Origin: Comamonas sp. lk
GTDB taxonomy: Bacteria > Bacteroidota > Bacteroidia > Chitinophagales > Chitinophagaceae
Length of the DNA stretch: 34,100 nt
Direction of reading: 5' to 3'
Assembly (NCBI GenBank): GCA_943327245.2
Contig: CALPWK020000007.1
Span: 1 to 34,100, forward strand
Position numbers and translations under genes: made by a program. Shown in pieces: positions 26,654 through 34,100 of this stretch (positions within the stretch are counted from its first letter, which is position 1; each line of letters begins with the position of its first letter). The notes under the pieces were generated by a model. That model was given only the letters and a program-made list of their open reading frames with translations. It did not search any database and was not told where the DNA came from.

Positions 26654-27451
26654 ATGTTTAAATTACCTGCTAAAGCAATCATGGGCATTATAAATGCCAC
26701 CCCAGATTCATTTTTTGCAGGCAGTAGGCAGGCTAATATTGAAGGGGCAATTCAAAAAGCAGGCCTTTTTATTCAACAAGGGGCCAATATTATTGATATT
26801 GGTGGACAAAGTACGCGACCAGGAGCCAATTTTGTGAGTGAACAGGAAGAAATGGACAGGGTTTTGCCTGTTATTGAGGGTATTTTGAAGACATACCCAG
26901 CTTCCATTATATCCATTGATACTTTTAGAGCCCAAGTGGCTAAACAATCCATTTTAAGTGGTGCAAAAATGGTAAATGATATTAGCTGTGGTAGTTTTGA
27001 ACCTGAAATTTTAGAAATAGTGGCTAATCAAAAAGCCGGCTATATTGGAATGCATATTATTGGGAACAAGGATACCATGCATCAAGTGCTTCCTAGAACT
27101 AATATAATGGAGTCAATCATTTCTTATTTCGATCTAAAAAAGCAACAATTGGATGCTTTGGGAGTTCATGATTGGATTATTGATCCTGGATTTGGCTTTG
27201 GAAAAACGGCGGAAGAGAATTTTACTATTATAAAAGAGCTTAAACAACTTAAAATAATTGGCTTACCTATTTTATTGGGGGTCTCCAGAAAGTCGAGTAT
27301 ATATAAAACTTTAGGAATTACTCCAGATGATGCATTAAATGGAACTACTATTGTAAATACAGTAGGTTTAATAAATGGAGCTGCTATTATTAGAGTGCAT
27401 GACGTGAAAGAAGCCAAAGAAATAATAGATTTATTACCATTGTTAACATAA
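26654..27451 (+). CDS. folP: Dihydropteroate synthase
   Basis: FolP joins pABA to the pterin pyrophosphate in folate synthesis and is the target of sulfonamides. The 265-residue protein has the signature MGIINATPDSFFAGSR, the second block IIDIGGQSTRPGA, then DTFRAQVAKQSILSGAKMVN, IIDPGFGFGKTAEENF, and LLGVSRKSSIYKTLG. All expected blocks are present. The first has Ala where most enzymes have Val (NVTPDSF); the meaning is unclear. It ends at a strong terminator shared with the convergent FKBP gene. Confidence 0.97.
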   Translation: MFKLPAKAIMGIINATPDSFFAGSRQANIEGAIQKAGLFIQQGANIIDIGGQSTRPGANFVSEQEEMDRVLPVIEGILKTYPASIISIDTFRAQVAKQSILSGAKMVNDISCGSFEPEILEIVANQKAGYIGMHIIGNKDTMHQVLPRTNIMESIISYFDLKKQQLDALGVHDWIIDPGFGFGKTAEENFTIIKELKQLKIIGLPILLGVSRKSSIYKTLGITPDDALNGTTIVNTVGLINGAAIIRVHDVKEAKEIIDLLPLLT

Positions 27452-27487
27452 AAAAAGGACTGAATAAAAATATTCAGTCCTTTTTTT
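27450..27487. terminator. Bidirectional intrinsic terminator
   Basis: GGACTGAATA (27457-27466) and TATTCAGTCC (27471-27480) form a perfect stem around AAAA. It is extended by A7/T7 tracts to about 17 bp. It lies between convergent folP and the FKBP gene and overlaps the folP stop codon. Confidence 0.92.
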
Positions 27488-27511
27488 ATAAGTCTAATGG
27501 ATTGAAGTAAA

Positions 27512-28381
27512 CTATTTTTTAGTTACATCTTGGATTTCAATATCAAAAGCTAAATTTTCATAAGCTTTAATAACTCCATTTGCTTGATTACCGTAAGCTA
27601 ACATAGCAGGAATATAAATTGTTCCTTTTCCGCCTTTACCAAAGTATTTCAAACCAATTTCCCAACCTGGAATTACGCCACCAGCACCAATCTTAACGTC
27701 ATATGGTTTTGCTGTAGGATCATTAGGCTTCATGTTTGTGTCAAATACATCCCCTTTAAAAGTGTATCCTTTATAATAAACGCTAGCAACTTTAGTAGTA
27801 TCAATTTTATTAGCATTATCACCAGGAGTTTTAATAACTACAAACACTCCTTCTGGAGATTGTACTGCAGTGATTTTATTTTTAGCTAAATAAGTTTTGA
27901 TTGCTTCAATCTCTTTTGTTTTTTCACCTTCAGTTTCTTTCTTATAATCTGCGTCTACCATTTTAACGTCAGCAAATACGTCTAAGATTTCCGCTTTACC
28001 AATAATTACATCTTTAGTTTTGAAAACATCATTTAATTGCAATACACCCATTTTTACCAAAGTATCAATACTTAAAGAGAAATCAATTTTATCTCCTTTT
28101 TTACACAACATGATAATTTCAGTAAAAGTGTATTTACCTAAACGTGCTGTGTCTACTGGGAAGTAAACTGGGATTTGACCAGTCGTAGTACTTAATATAG
28201 TGTCCTTACTTTTTAATTTATATTCTAAATTAATTTTAACATACTGGCCTTGTACCAATTTTTGAGGATTGCCAGAACCATGTGTAATTTTATACATCAT
28301 GCCTGAAGGAGCTTTCTCATACGCATTACAACTTGCAAACAATACAAGGGCTGCTACTAATTTTAGTGTTGATTTGAACAT
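27512..28381 (-). CDS. FKBP-type peptidyl-prolyl isomerase lipoprotein
   Basis: This 289-residue protein has a lipoprotein signal (MFKSTLKLVAALVLFASC), so it is anchored in the periplasm or outer membrane. The C-terminal domain from about residue 190 is an FKBP fold: ASVYYKGYTFKGDVFDTN, GGVIPGWEIGLKYFGKGGKG, and TIYIPAMLAYGNQ. These keep most active-site positions. The N-terminal half (GQYVKINLEYKLKSKDTILS, AEILDV) looks like a second, degenerate FKBP-like domain, as is common in Bacteroidota. Protein folding in the envelope is the likely role. It starts 2 bp after the DHH gene and is probably cotranscribed with it. Confidence 0.92.
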   Translation of the reverse strand: MFKSTLKLVAALVLFASCNAYEKAPSGMMYKITHGSGNPQKLVQGQYVKINLEYKLKSKDTILSTTTGQIPVYFPVDTARLGKYTFTEIIMLCKKGDKIDFSLSIDTLVKMGVLQLNDVFKTKDVIIGKAEILDVFADVKMVDADYKKETEGEKTKEIEAIKTYLAKNKITAVQSPEGVFVVIKTPGDNANKIDTTKVASVYYKGYTFKGDVFDTNMKPNDPTAKPYDVKIGAGGVIPGWEIGLKYFGKGGKGTIYIPAMLAYGNQANGVIKAYENLAFDIEIQDVTKK

Positions 28382-28383
28382 GT

Positions 28384-29400
28384 TTAGTTTATTTGTGTTA
28401 ATTGTGTTTTATAGTTTTCTAATAAAATCTTAAAGTCATTAAATGTTTCGTCAACCGATTTTGAAGAAGATCCACCTGCTGCATTAGCATGCCCACCACC
28501 ATCAAAATGAGTTCGCGCAAAGATATTAACATCAAAGTTACCTTTGCTTCTAAAGCTCCATTTTCTTTCTTCTTCTCTGTCAATTACAATGGCAGCAAAT
28601 TTAATACCATGAATTGACAATAAATAGTTTACTAAACCTTCCGTATCTCCTGTTTTTAACTCGAATTTATAGATATCTGTTTTAGGGATAGCCATAACTG
28701 CAGTTTTATATTCAGGAAAAACATGCATTCTATTAAGGAAAGCATTTCCCATAAACTTCAATCTACCTTCTGTAGAATTGTCGTAAATGGCTTCATGTAT
28801 TTTAGCATGTTGAAGTCCTAATTCTTTTAAATGAGCCACTATCTTATGTACAGATGCAGTGGTGGACGGAAATCTAAAGGAACCAGTATCTGTCATTAAA
28901 CCAGTATATAGACAAGTTGCAATATCTAAATTGATCAAATTACTATGCCCAGACTGAACAATAAAATCATAGATCATTTCGCAGGTAGAGCTCATTTTAA
29001 CATCACTTATTCCATATTGAAATGATTCAATATCAGGTTGTTGGTGATGATCAATTAAAATTTTGACTGCATTTGACTCCTTAATAATTGGTTCCATATG
29101 CTTAGTTCTGTGTAGAATATTAAAATCTAAACAGAATACATAGGCTGCATTTTTAACAATCTCAGTTGCTTTTGCTTTATTGGATTCAAAGTCAATTACT
29201 TTCTCAGTTCCTGGCATCCAAGCCAAAAATTGAGCCCAATTGGTTGGTGAAATCACCGTTACGTCATGTCCTAACTGAGTTAGAAAGTGATATAATGCCA
29301 AACTTGAACCCATGGCGTCGCCATCTGGTTTTTGGTGTGCGGTTATCACTGCTTTAAATGGTTGATTTAGAAGCGGGTAAAATTGTTCGATAGATTGCAT
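28384..29400 (-). CDS. DHH-family phosphoesterase, NrnA-like
   Basis: This 338-residue cytosolic protein has the DHH/DHHA1 architecture of NrnA-type enzymes, which degrade short oligoribonucleotides and dephosphorylate pAp. Metal-binding motifs are AHQKPDGDAMGSSLALYHFL, CLDFNILHRTKHM, ILIDHHQQPD (the DHH motif) and LMTDTGSFRFPS. The DHHA1 end has FDGGGHANAAGG. The FKBP gene follows after 2 bp, and ndk is divergent. Activity on nanoRNA or pAp is inferred; c-di-AMP/pApA hydrolysis is a possible alternative. Confidence 0.9.
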   Translation of the reverse strand: MQSIEQFYPLLNQPFKAVITAHQKPDGDAMGSSLALYHFLTQLGHDVTVISPTNWAQFLAWMPGTEKVIDFESNKAKATEIVKNAAYVFCLDFNILHRTKHMEPIIKESNAVKILIDHHQQPDIESFQYGISDVKMSSTCEMIYDFIVQSGHSNLINLDIATCLYTGLMTDTGSFRFPSTTASVHKIVAHLKELGLQHAKIHEAIYDNSTEGRLKFMGNAFLNRMHVFPEYKTAVMAIPKTDIYKFELKTGDTEGLVNYLLSIHGIKFAAIVIDREEERKWSFRSKGNFDVNIFARTHFDGGGHANAAGGSSSKSVDETFNDFKILLENYKTQLTQIN

Positions 29401-29407
29401 AGAACTA

Positions 29408-29415
29408 CAAATTTA
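29408..29415 (-). promoter_or_regulatory. -7 promoter element of the DHH gene
   Basis: The minus strand reads TAAATTTG, an exact TAnnTTTG match, ending 7 bp before the ATG at 29400. The transcript would have a very short leader. Confidence 0.45.
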
Positions 29416-29438
29416 GCACAAATCAGCTATTTTTTACG

Positions 29439-29446
29439 TAAATTTG
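29439..29446 (+). promoter_or_regulatory. -7 promoter element of ndk
   Basis: TAAATTTG, an exact TAnnTTTG match, lies 32 bp before the ndk ATG. It is back-to-back with the DHH-gene element in the 78-bp divergent spacer. Confidence 0.45.
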
Positions 29447-29478
29447 CAGCTTCAATTAGAAACAAATAACAAATACTT

Positions 29479-29895
29479 ATGAGTAACAGCACATTTACAA
29501 TGATAAAGCCAGATGCAACTTCAAAAGGGTACACTGGTGCTATTTTAGATCAAATAATCAAAGCAGGTTTTAGTGTAAAGGCAATGAAATGGATTAAATT
29601 GTCAACTGAACAAGCTGGACAATTTTATGAAGTTCATAAAGAAAGACCTTTTTACCCTGAATTGGTTGAATTTATGAGTAGTGGCCCAATTGTAGCTGCT
29701 ATTTTAGAAAAAGACAATGCAGTTGCTGATTTTAGAACTTTAATTGGTACAACTAACCCTGCACAAGCGGAAGAAGGTACTATTAGAAAGAATTTTGCTG
29801 CTTCTATTGGAGAAAATGCGGTTCATGGCAGTGATAGTGACGAAAATGCACAAATTGAAGGTAATTTCTTCTTTGCTGCTTTAGAAAGATTTTAG
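29479..29895 (+). CDS. ndk: Nucleoside diphosphate kinase
   Basis: Ndk moves the gamma phosphate between NTPs and NDPs through a phosphohistidine. The 138-residue protein is complete: [20 protein letters not shown] at the start, [36 protein letters not shown], and the active-site His in [16 protein letters not shown]. It is a single gene ending at a hairpin terminator. Confidence 0.97.
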   Translation: MSNSTFTMIKPDATSKGYTGAILDQIIKAGFSVKAMKWIKLSTEQAGQFYEVHKERPFYPELVEFMSSGPIVAAILEKDNAVADFRTLIGTTNPAQAEEGTIRKNFAASIGENAVHGSDSDENAQIEGNFFFAALERF

Positions 29896-29940
29896 ATGTT
29901 GAATGACTTTTTATGTAGGTCTTTCTTATAAATAGTTCAA

Positions 29941-29974
29941 AAAAAAATGAGTCTCCAAAAGGGACTCATTTTTT
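29941..29974. terminator. Bidirectional intrinsic terminator
   Basis: TGAGTCTC pairs with GGGACTCA (one T-G pair) around a CAAAA-type loop. It is flanked by A7 and T6 tracts, so it can serve both ndk (plus) and the helicase gene (minus), whose stops lie 45 bp and 11 bp away. Confidence 0.85.
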
Positions 29975-29984
29975 ATTTAGTATG

Positions 29985-31313
29985 TTATTTTTTAGCCTTT
30001 CTAGTCTTTGGCTTACCGTATTTTTTCTGCATGTCTTCCTTATGATTTTTACGCACATTCACTTTCTGATTTTTTGCAGATTTTTCATGAAAGGAAGCAC
30101 CTCGCTCTTCTGCTTTTGGACGTTTAATTTGAATGATCTTCATGAATACTTTTGGCTTTTCGTCTTCTGTTAATACGTCAGATATTTCTAGTGCCTCCGG
30201 TAATTCCAACATTGGAATTTCTTGTTTCATTAAAGTTTCAATGGCTTCTTTAGACTTAGTTTCCTTTTCAGTTATAAAAGTAATTGCAATACCCTTTTTG
30301 TCAGCACGTCCTGTTCTACCAATACGGTGAATATAATTTTCTGGAACTTCTGGAGTATCAAAGTTAATAACATGTGTCACTTCCGCTACGTCAATACCTC
30401 TAGCCATTACGTCGGTAGAAATAATATATTTGAATACACCCGCCTTGAATTGGTTCACTGTATTAAAACGATAATTTTGCTCTTTATTGGAGTGAATAAC
30501 GCCTACAATTTCAGGAAATTTTTCTATTAATTGATCATAAAGTTGATCCGCTAAACTCTTTGTGGCAGCGAATATCAGGACTTTAGTCATGGTAGCATCC
30601 GAAGTTAAAAGCAGTTCTAATAAATTAACTTTAGTGTTAAAGTTTGGAACTAAATAGCCTGTTTGAATAATATTTTCCAAAGGAGTACCAGTGGGTGCAG
30701 CTTCTACACGTTCTGGACTTGTAAAGTAATCATTCATCAATTTTTCAACGTCGTCTGTAATAGTTGCGGAGAACAATAAATTTTGTCTTTTTGCTGGAAG
30801 TAATTCTAAGATATTGGTGATTTGTTTTCTAAATCCTAAATTTAACATCTCATCCATTTCATCAATAACCAACCTTTTAATTGTCTTAGTTTTAATAGAG
30901 CCATTCATTATTAAGTCAAATAAACGACCGGGCGTTGCCACTAATACATCCACCCCTTTTTCTACTTCAATGGCTTGTGTATTTATATTGACTCCACCAA
31001 AAACTCCAACAGTTACCACATTCATAAATGGAGTTAATTTCTTAACTGCTTCCACCACCTGTACCACTAATTCTCTTGTTGGAACTAGCACTAATATTTG
31101 TGGATCTTTGTTTTTATCGAATTTCCATTGTCTTAAACAAGGTAATAAATAAGCAAAGGTTTTACCGGTTCCAGTTTGGGCAATACCACATACATCTCTT
31201 CCAGACATCACAATTGGGAATACGCGATGTTGAATGGTAGTAGCTTTTGTATATTTTAAGTCCTCCAATGCTTTAAGCAAGGACGGATTAAGGTTTAAAT
31301 CTGTAAAATTCAT
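29985..31313 (-). CDS. DEAD-box-type RNA helicase (motif II DEMD)
   Basis: This is an ATP-dependent RNA helicase of the RhlE/CsdA type, likely acting in RNA or ribosome metabolism. The 442-residue protein has Q-motif region ATTIQHRVFPIV, motif I AQTGTGKT, Ia PTRELVVQV, GG, VATPGRLFDL, motif III SAT, and the C-terminal block RGIDVAEVTHVINFDTPE with HRIGRTGR. Motif II reads VIDEMDEML, so DEMD rather than DEAD (151-154); the catalytic Asp-Glu pair is kept. The last 50 residues are a basic RNA-binding tail. A TACCTTTG promoter element lies 5 bp before the ATG. Confidence 0.93.
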   Translation of the reverse strand: MNFTDLNLNPSLLKALEDLKYTKATTIQHRVFPIVMSGRDVCGIAQTGTGKTFAYLLPCLRQWKFDKNKDPQILVLVPTRELVVQVVEAVKKLTPFMNVVTVGVFGGVNINTQAIEVEKGVDVLVATPGRLFDLIMNGSIKTKTIKRLVIDEMDEMLNLGFRKQITNILELLPAKRQNLLFSATITDDVEKLMNDYFTSPERVEAAPTGTPLENIIQTGYLVPNFNTKVNLLELLLTSDATMTKVLIFAATKSLADQLYDQLIEKFPEIVGVIHSNKEQNYRFNTVNQFKAGVFKYIISTDVMARGIDVAEVTHVINFDTPEVPENYIHRIGRTGRADKKGIAITFITEKETKSKEAIETLMKQEIPMLELPEALEISDVLTEDEKPKVFMKIIQIKRPKAEERGASFHEKSAKNQKVNVRKNHKEDMQKKYGKPKTRKAKK

Positions 31314-31318
31314 GAATG

Positions 31319-31326
31319 CAAAGGTA
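31319..31326 (-). promoter_or_regulatory. -7 promoter element of the helicase gene
   Basis: The minus strand reads TACCTTTG, an exact TAnnTTTG match, ending 5 bp before the ATG at 31313. As with serA and the DHH gene, this implies a nearly absent leader. Confidence 0.42.
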
Positions 31327-31426
31327 AACTATTTAAAAACAATTAACCTTTAAGTAGGACTTCAAATGCGTCCTTTTTACGTTCAAATAGAAAAAAACGG
31401 GTTATATTGCACTAAATTTTTGCCTG

Positions 31427-32692
31427 ATGACAATCCTTCTCAGACAAGTTAAAATAGCTGATACTAATTCGCCATTTAACGGTTGTATTAAAGACATTCT
31501 AATTCAAGATCAAAAGATCTTTTCAATTTCAGATAATTATACGGGGGAAGCAGATAAAATATTCGACCAACCTAATACAATAGTTAGTCCAGGTTGGGTT
31601 GACCCATTTGTTCATTTTTGTGATCCAGGGATGGAACATAGAGAAACTTTAGAAACGGGTTCAGCTGCTGCATGCCAAGGTGGATACACTACTGTTTTTG
31701 CTTTACCGAATACGAAACCCGTTGTTGATAATAAATCTCAGGTTAGTTATATTTTACAACAAAATCAGTTTTTGCCAATCCATGTTTTGCCAATTGGTGC
31801 AATTTCAAAACATATTGAGGGTAAGGATTTAGCAGAAATGATTGACATGCATACGAATGGAGCAGTCGCTTTTAGTGATGGACTCTACCCTGTTCAATCT
31901 ACTTTATTGTTTTTAAAATCTTTACAATATGTAAAAGCTTTTGACGGAGTCGCAATTCAAATGCCAATTGATAAAAGCTTAGGAAGTTTAGGTTTAATGA
32001 ATGAAGGGATCTTGTCAACTAAATTAGGTTTGCCTGGGATACCTGCTATTGCAGAGGAATTAATTATTTCTAGAGATATTGAATTATTAAGATATACGGA
32101 ATCAAAATTGCATATTACAGGTGTTACCACTGCAAAAGGAATTGGTATGATTGCAGCTGCAAAAAAAGAAGGCCTGCAAATTTCTTGCAGTGTCACTCCA
32201 TATCATTTATTCTTTACTGAAGAAGATTTGAAGGATTATGATACGCTATTAAAAGTTTTTCCTCCATTAAGAACTGAAAAGGATCGAATGGCTTTATTGG
32301 AAGCCGTTCAAAATGGAGTGGTAGATTGTATTAGTTCACATCATATGCCACAGGATTGGGATGGGAAAACAATTGAATTTGAAAATGCGAAATCTGGGAT
32401 GGCTAGTATAGAAACTAGTTATGCTGCGGTTATGCAAAAAATTCCAAGTTTAGCTTCGGATAAAATTGCAGCATTGTTTTCTATAAATGCAAGAAACCTA
32501 TTTGGATTAACAGATGCTACTATTAAGGAAGGAAATTTAGCAGAAATTACATTATATAATAATTCGTTGACTACGCTATTGAGCAGGAAAGATTCAAAAA
32601 GTAAATCAGCTAATTCTCCATTTTGGGATATCGAATTAAAGGGTAAAGTACTAGGTACTATAGTAAAAGGAAAATTGAATCAAAATTCATAA
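31427..32692 (+). CDS. Dihydroorotase homologue lacking most catalytic residues
   Basis: The overall fold is type I dihydroorotase (421 residues): SPGWVDPFVHFCDPG, ALPNTKPVVDN, GAVAFSDGLYPV, MNEG, SVTPYHLFFTEEDL, FPPLRTEKDR. However, the metal site is mostly gone. HxH is F61-V-H63, the substrate Arg after it is Cys65, HCED is replaced by QMPID (178-182), HxxHVST by HITGVTT (Gly232), and the catalytic Asp of TDHAPH by His in SHHMPQ (304-309). It is therefore probably not an active dihydroorotase. Inactive PyrC-like (PyrC') subunits are known to support ATCase assembly in Pseudomonas, so a structural role with PyrB is plausible. DUF4199 and GT2 genes follow, apparently cotranscribed. Confidence 0.88.
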   Translation: MTILLRQVKIADTNSPFNGCIKDILIQDQKIFSISDNYTGEADKIFDQPNTIVSPGWVDPFVHFCDPGMEHRETLETGSAAACQGGYTTVFALPNTKPVVDNKSQVSYILQQNQFLPIHVLPIGAISKHIEGKDLAEMIDMHTNGAVAFSDGLYPVQSTLLFLKSLQYVKAFDGVAIQMPIDKSLGSLGLMNEGILSTKLGLPGIPAIAEELIISRDIELLRYTESKLHITGVTTAKGIGMIAAAKKEGLQISCSVTPYHLFFTEEDLKDYDTLLKVFPPLRTEKDRMALLEAVQNGVVDCISSHHMPQDWDGKTIEFENAKSGMASIETSYAAVMQKIPSLASDKIAALFSINARNLFGLTDATIKEGNLAEITLYNNSLTTLLSRKDSKSKSANSPFWDIELKGKVLGTIVKGKLNQNS

Positions 32693-32747
32693 CAGTTGAT
32701 TTAAGTATAGCTCATAACAATTCATTAAAATAAATTAAAATTAAAAC

Positions 32748-33269
32748 ATGGAAAATACAGTAACAAGTCATATAGTTAAAGGGGCTATTTTAGCGGGTGT
32801 TTCAATAGTAATTAGTATTCTAGTGTATGTATTTAATTTATACGAAATCACTTGGCTAAGCTGGGTTAACTACGCAATATTTGTAGGTGGATTAATTTAT
32901 GGGGCAGTATTATATTCAAATCAAAATAACCATAACGTAACTTTTGGTAATGTTTTTGCGCATGGTTTCAAAACAACTTCGGTAGTAATTGTAATTACGG
33001 TATTGTTTTCAGTATTGTCTTTCAAAGTATTATTTCCAGACATGGTTGACAAGATTATTGAAATTTCACGTAAGCAGATGGAAAAAAATCCTCAAATGAC
33101 AGACGAGATGATAGAGCAAGCAGTAACAATGACTAAGAAATACTTTTTACCATTTGCTATAGGTGGTGCTATTATTGGTACTGGTATTATTGGTGCTTTG
33201 GGGTCATTAGTGGGTGCAGCCGTAGCAAAAAAGAATCCGAATCCATTTCAAGATAATTCAGGTCAATAA
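32748..33269 (+). CDS. DUF4199 membrane protein
   Basis: This 173-residue protein has about four membrane helices: ILAGVSIVISILVYVFNL, WVNYAIFVGGLIYGAVLY, TSVVIVITVLFSVLSF, and FLPFAIGGAIIGTGIIGA. A charged loop (ISRKQMEKNPQMTDEMIEQA) lies between helices 3 and 4. This matches DUF4199, a Bacteroidota family of unknown function. It sits between the dihydroorotase homologue (55 bp) and the GT2 gene (24 bp) on the same strand, suggesting an operon. Confidence 0.85.
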   Translation: MENTVTSHIVKGAILAGVSIVISILVYVFNLYEITWLSWVNYAIFVGGLIYGAVLYSNQNNHNVTFGNVFAHGFKTTSVVIVITVLFSVLSFKVLFPDMVDKIIEISRKQMEKNPQMTDEMIEQAVTMTKKYFLPFAIGGAIIGTGIIGALGSLVGAAVAKKNPNPFQDNSGQ

Positions 33270-33293
33270 TAATTAATATTTTAATAAAATAGA

Positions 33294-34100
33294 ATGCAAG
33301 TATCAGTTGTCATCCCCTTATTTAATGAAGCAGATTCTTTACCAGAATTAATGGAATGGATACATCGTGTGATGCAAGCCAATCATTATACTTATGAAGT
33401 AGTAATGGTGGACGACGGTAGTGATGATGAAAGCTGGGAGGTAATTGAAAAACTACGTGCTCAATATAATGCACTAAAAGGAATACGTTTTCAACGTAAT
33501 TATGGTAAGTCTGCTGCCTTGAATGAAGGGTTTAAAGCAGCTCAAGGAGATATAGTAGTAACAATGGATGCGGATTTACAAGATTCTCCAGACGAGATAC
33601 CAGAGTTTTATGATATGATTGTAAATCAAGGTTATCATTTAGTTAGTGGATGGAAGAAAAAAAGATATGATAATACGTTCACTAAAAACATACCCTCTAA
33701 AATATATAATGCAGTAGCTCGTAAAAGTTCAGGTATCGTATTACATGACTTTAATTGTGGTATTAAAGCTTATCAATTAAAGGTGGTAAAGAGTATAGAA
33801 GTATTCGGTGAAATGCATCGCTATATTCCTATTCTAGCAAAATGGGCCGGATTTAAAAAGATTGGTGAAAAAGTAGTAGTACACCAAGCTAGAAAATACG
33901 GAACTACTAAGTTTGGTTGGGAACGTTTTGTAAATGGGTTCTTAGATTTAATGACGATACAATTTTTATCCAAGTTTGGTAAAAAACCAATGCAATTTTT
34001 TGGATTGCTTGGTACCCTATTCTTTTTAATAGGAGTTGGTTCTGTAGGGTATATTATTTTTTCAAAATTTGTTGATCCATTAACAAGTATAACTAATAAA
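33294..34100 (+). CDS. Family 2 glycosyltransferase, DPM1/GtrB-like (partial, 3' end cut off)
   Basis: The gene is open to the right edge, so it is missing from the ORF track; 269 codons are visible from ATG 33294. It has the GT2 signature: VSVVIPLFNEADSLPELMEW, YEVVMVDDGSDDESWEVI, FQRNYGKSAALNEGF, and the metal DxD in VTMDADLQDSPDEIP. GIKAYQLKVV and the conserved HRYIPILAKWAGF follow. A first membrane helix begins near residue 243 (FGLLGTLFFLIGVGSVGYII), as in polyprenyl-phosphate glycosyltransferases of the DPM1/GtrB type. Sugar and lipid acceptor are inferred from the family only. Confidence 0.92.
   Translation, partial: MQVSVVIPLFNEADSLPELMEWIHRVMQANHYTYEVVMVDDGSDDESWEVIEKLRAQYNALKGIRFQRNYGKSAALNEGFKAAQGDIVVTMDADLQDSPDEIPEFYDMIVNQGYHLVSGWKKKRYDNTFTKNIPSKIYNAVARKSSGIVLHDFNCGIKAYQLKVVKSIEVFGEMHRYIPILAKWAGFKKIGEKVVVHQARKYGTTKFGWERFVNGFLDLMTIQFLSKFGKKPMQFFGLLGTLFFLIGVGSVGYIIFSKFVDPLTSITNK

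Noticed and set aside
30814-31152. 112-residue plus-strand ORF inside the helicase gene
   Set aside because: It is antisense to conserved helicase motifs I to III, and its protein resembles nothing recognisable.

Overview
The window is chromosomal DNA from a low-GC member of the Bacteroidota, probably near the Chitinophagaceae. The evidence is the gene families (a Bacteroidota-type GyrA with an acidic tail, DUF4199, DUF1599 paired with a BT_3928-like DoxX/MauE protein, a WbqC-family protein, an FKBP lipoprotein and a degenerate dihydroorotase), the weak ribosome-binding sites, and several TAnnTTTG-type -7 promoter elements. I see no rRNA, tRNA, CRISPR array, phage, transposase or integrase. 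Coding density is high, and only one gap is longer than 300 bases.

Layout. 1-4567: the 5' end of a saccharopine dehydrogenase-like gene (minus), then gyrA and a secreted TPR protein (plus). The gyrA upstream region carries two facing DnaA-box-like 9-mers. 4649-5299: a secreted MORN-repeat protein, followed by an AT-rich gap of about 500 bp with an unassigned hairpin. 5806-11632: an amino-sugar/glycoprotein island with a Tat-exported GH109-like enzyme, an exported AbgB-like M20 amidohydrolase, an N-acetylhexosamine-kinase-like phosphotransferase, a Tat-exported glycosylasparaginase, and CutC. 11662-16701: serA, a serine-hydrolase lipoprotein, and a membrane pyrophosphatase (hppA) with an unusual C-terminal tail. 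16800-18704: a BlaI-type repressor with a clear operator and an M56 (BlaR1-like) membrane protease, with no beta-lactamase beside them. 18701-24490: a WbqC-like protein, a LEA14-like lipoprotein, pyrE, a Nudix hydrolase, the pyrR-pyrB-coaD run, and recF with a DUF721/DciA-like gene. 24483-29895: a CBS-pair protein, the BT_3928-like and DUF1599 pair, folP, an FKBP lipoprotein, a DHH phosphoesterase, and ndk. 29985-34100: a DEAD-box-type helicase with DEMD in motif II, a dihydroorotase homologue missing most catalytic residues, a DUF4199 membrane protein, and a truncated GT2 glycosyltransferase.

How the genes work together. Most are housekeeping: DNA topology and repair, pyrimidine and nucleotide metabolism, folate, CoA and serine synthesis. 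Three things stand out. The 5.8-11.6 kb island looks like a small glycoconjugate-turnover module that includes CutC, a protein whose real function is unsettled. The pyrC-like gene encodes an apparently dead dihydroorotase, a possible non-catalytic partner for the PyrB encoded nearby. The BlaI/M56 pair has an unknown inducer and unknown targets. None is proven here. Each rests on motif reading by eye plus family knowledge, without database searches.
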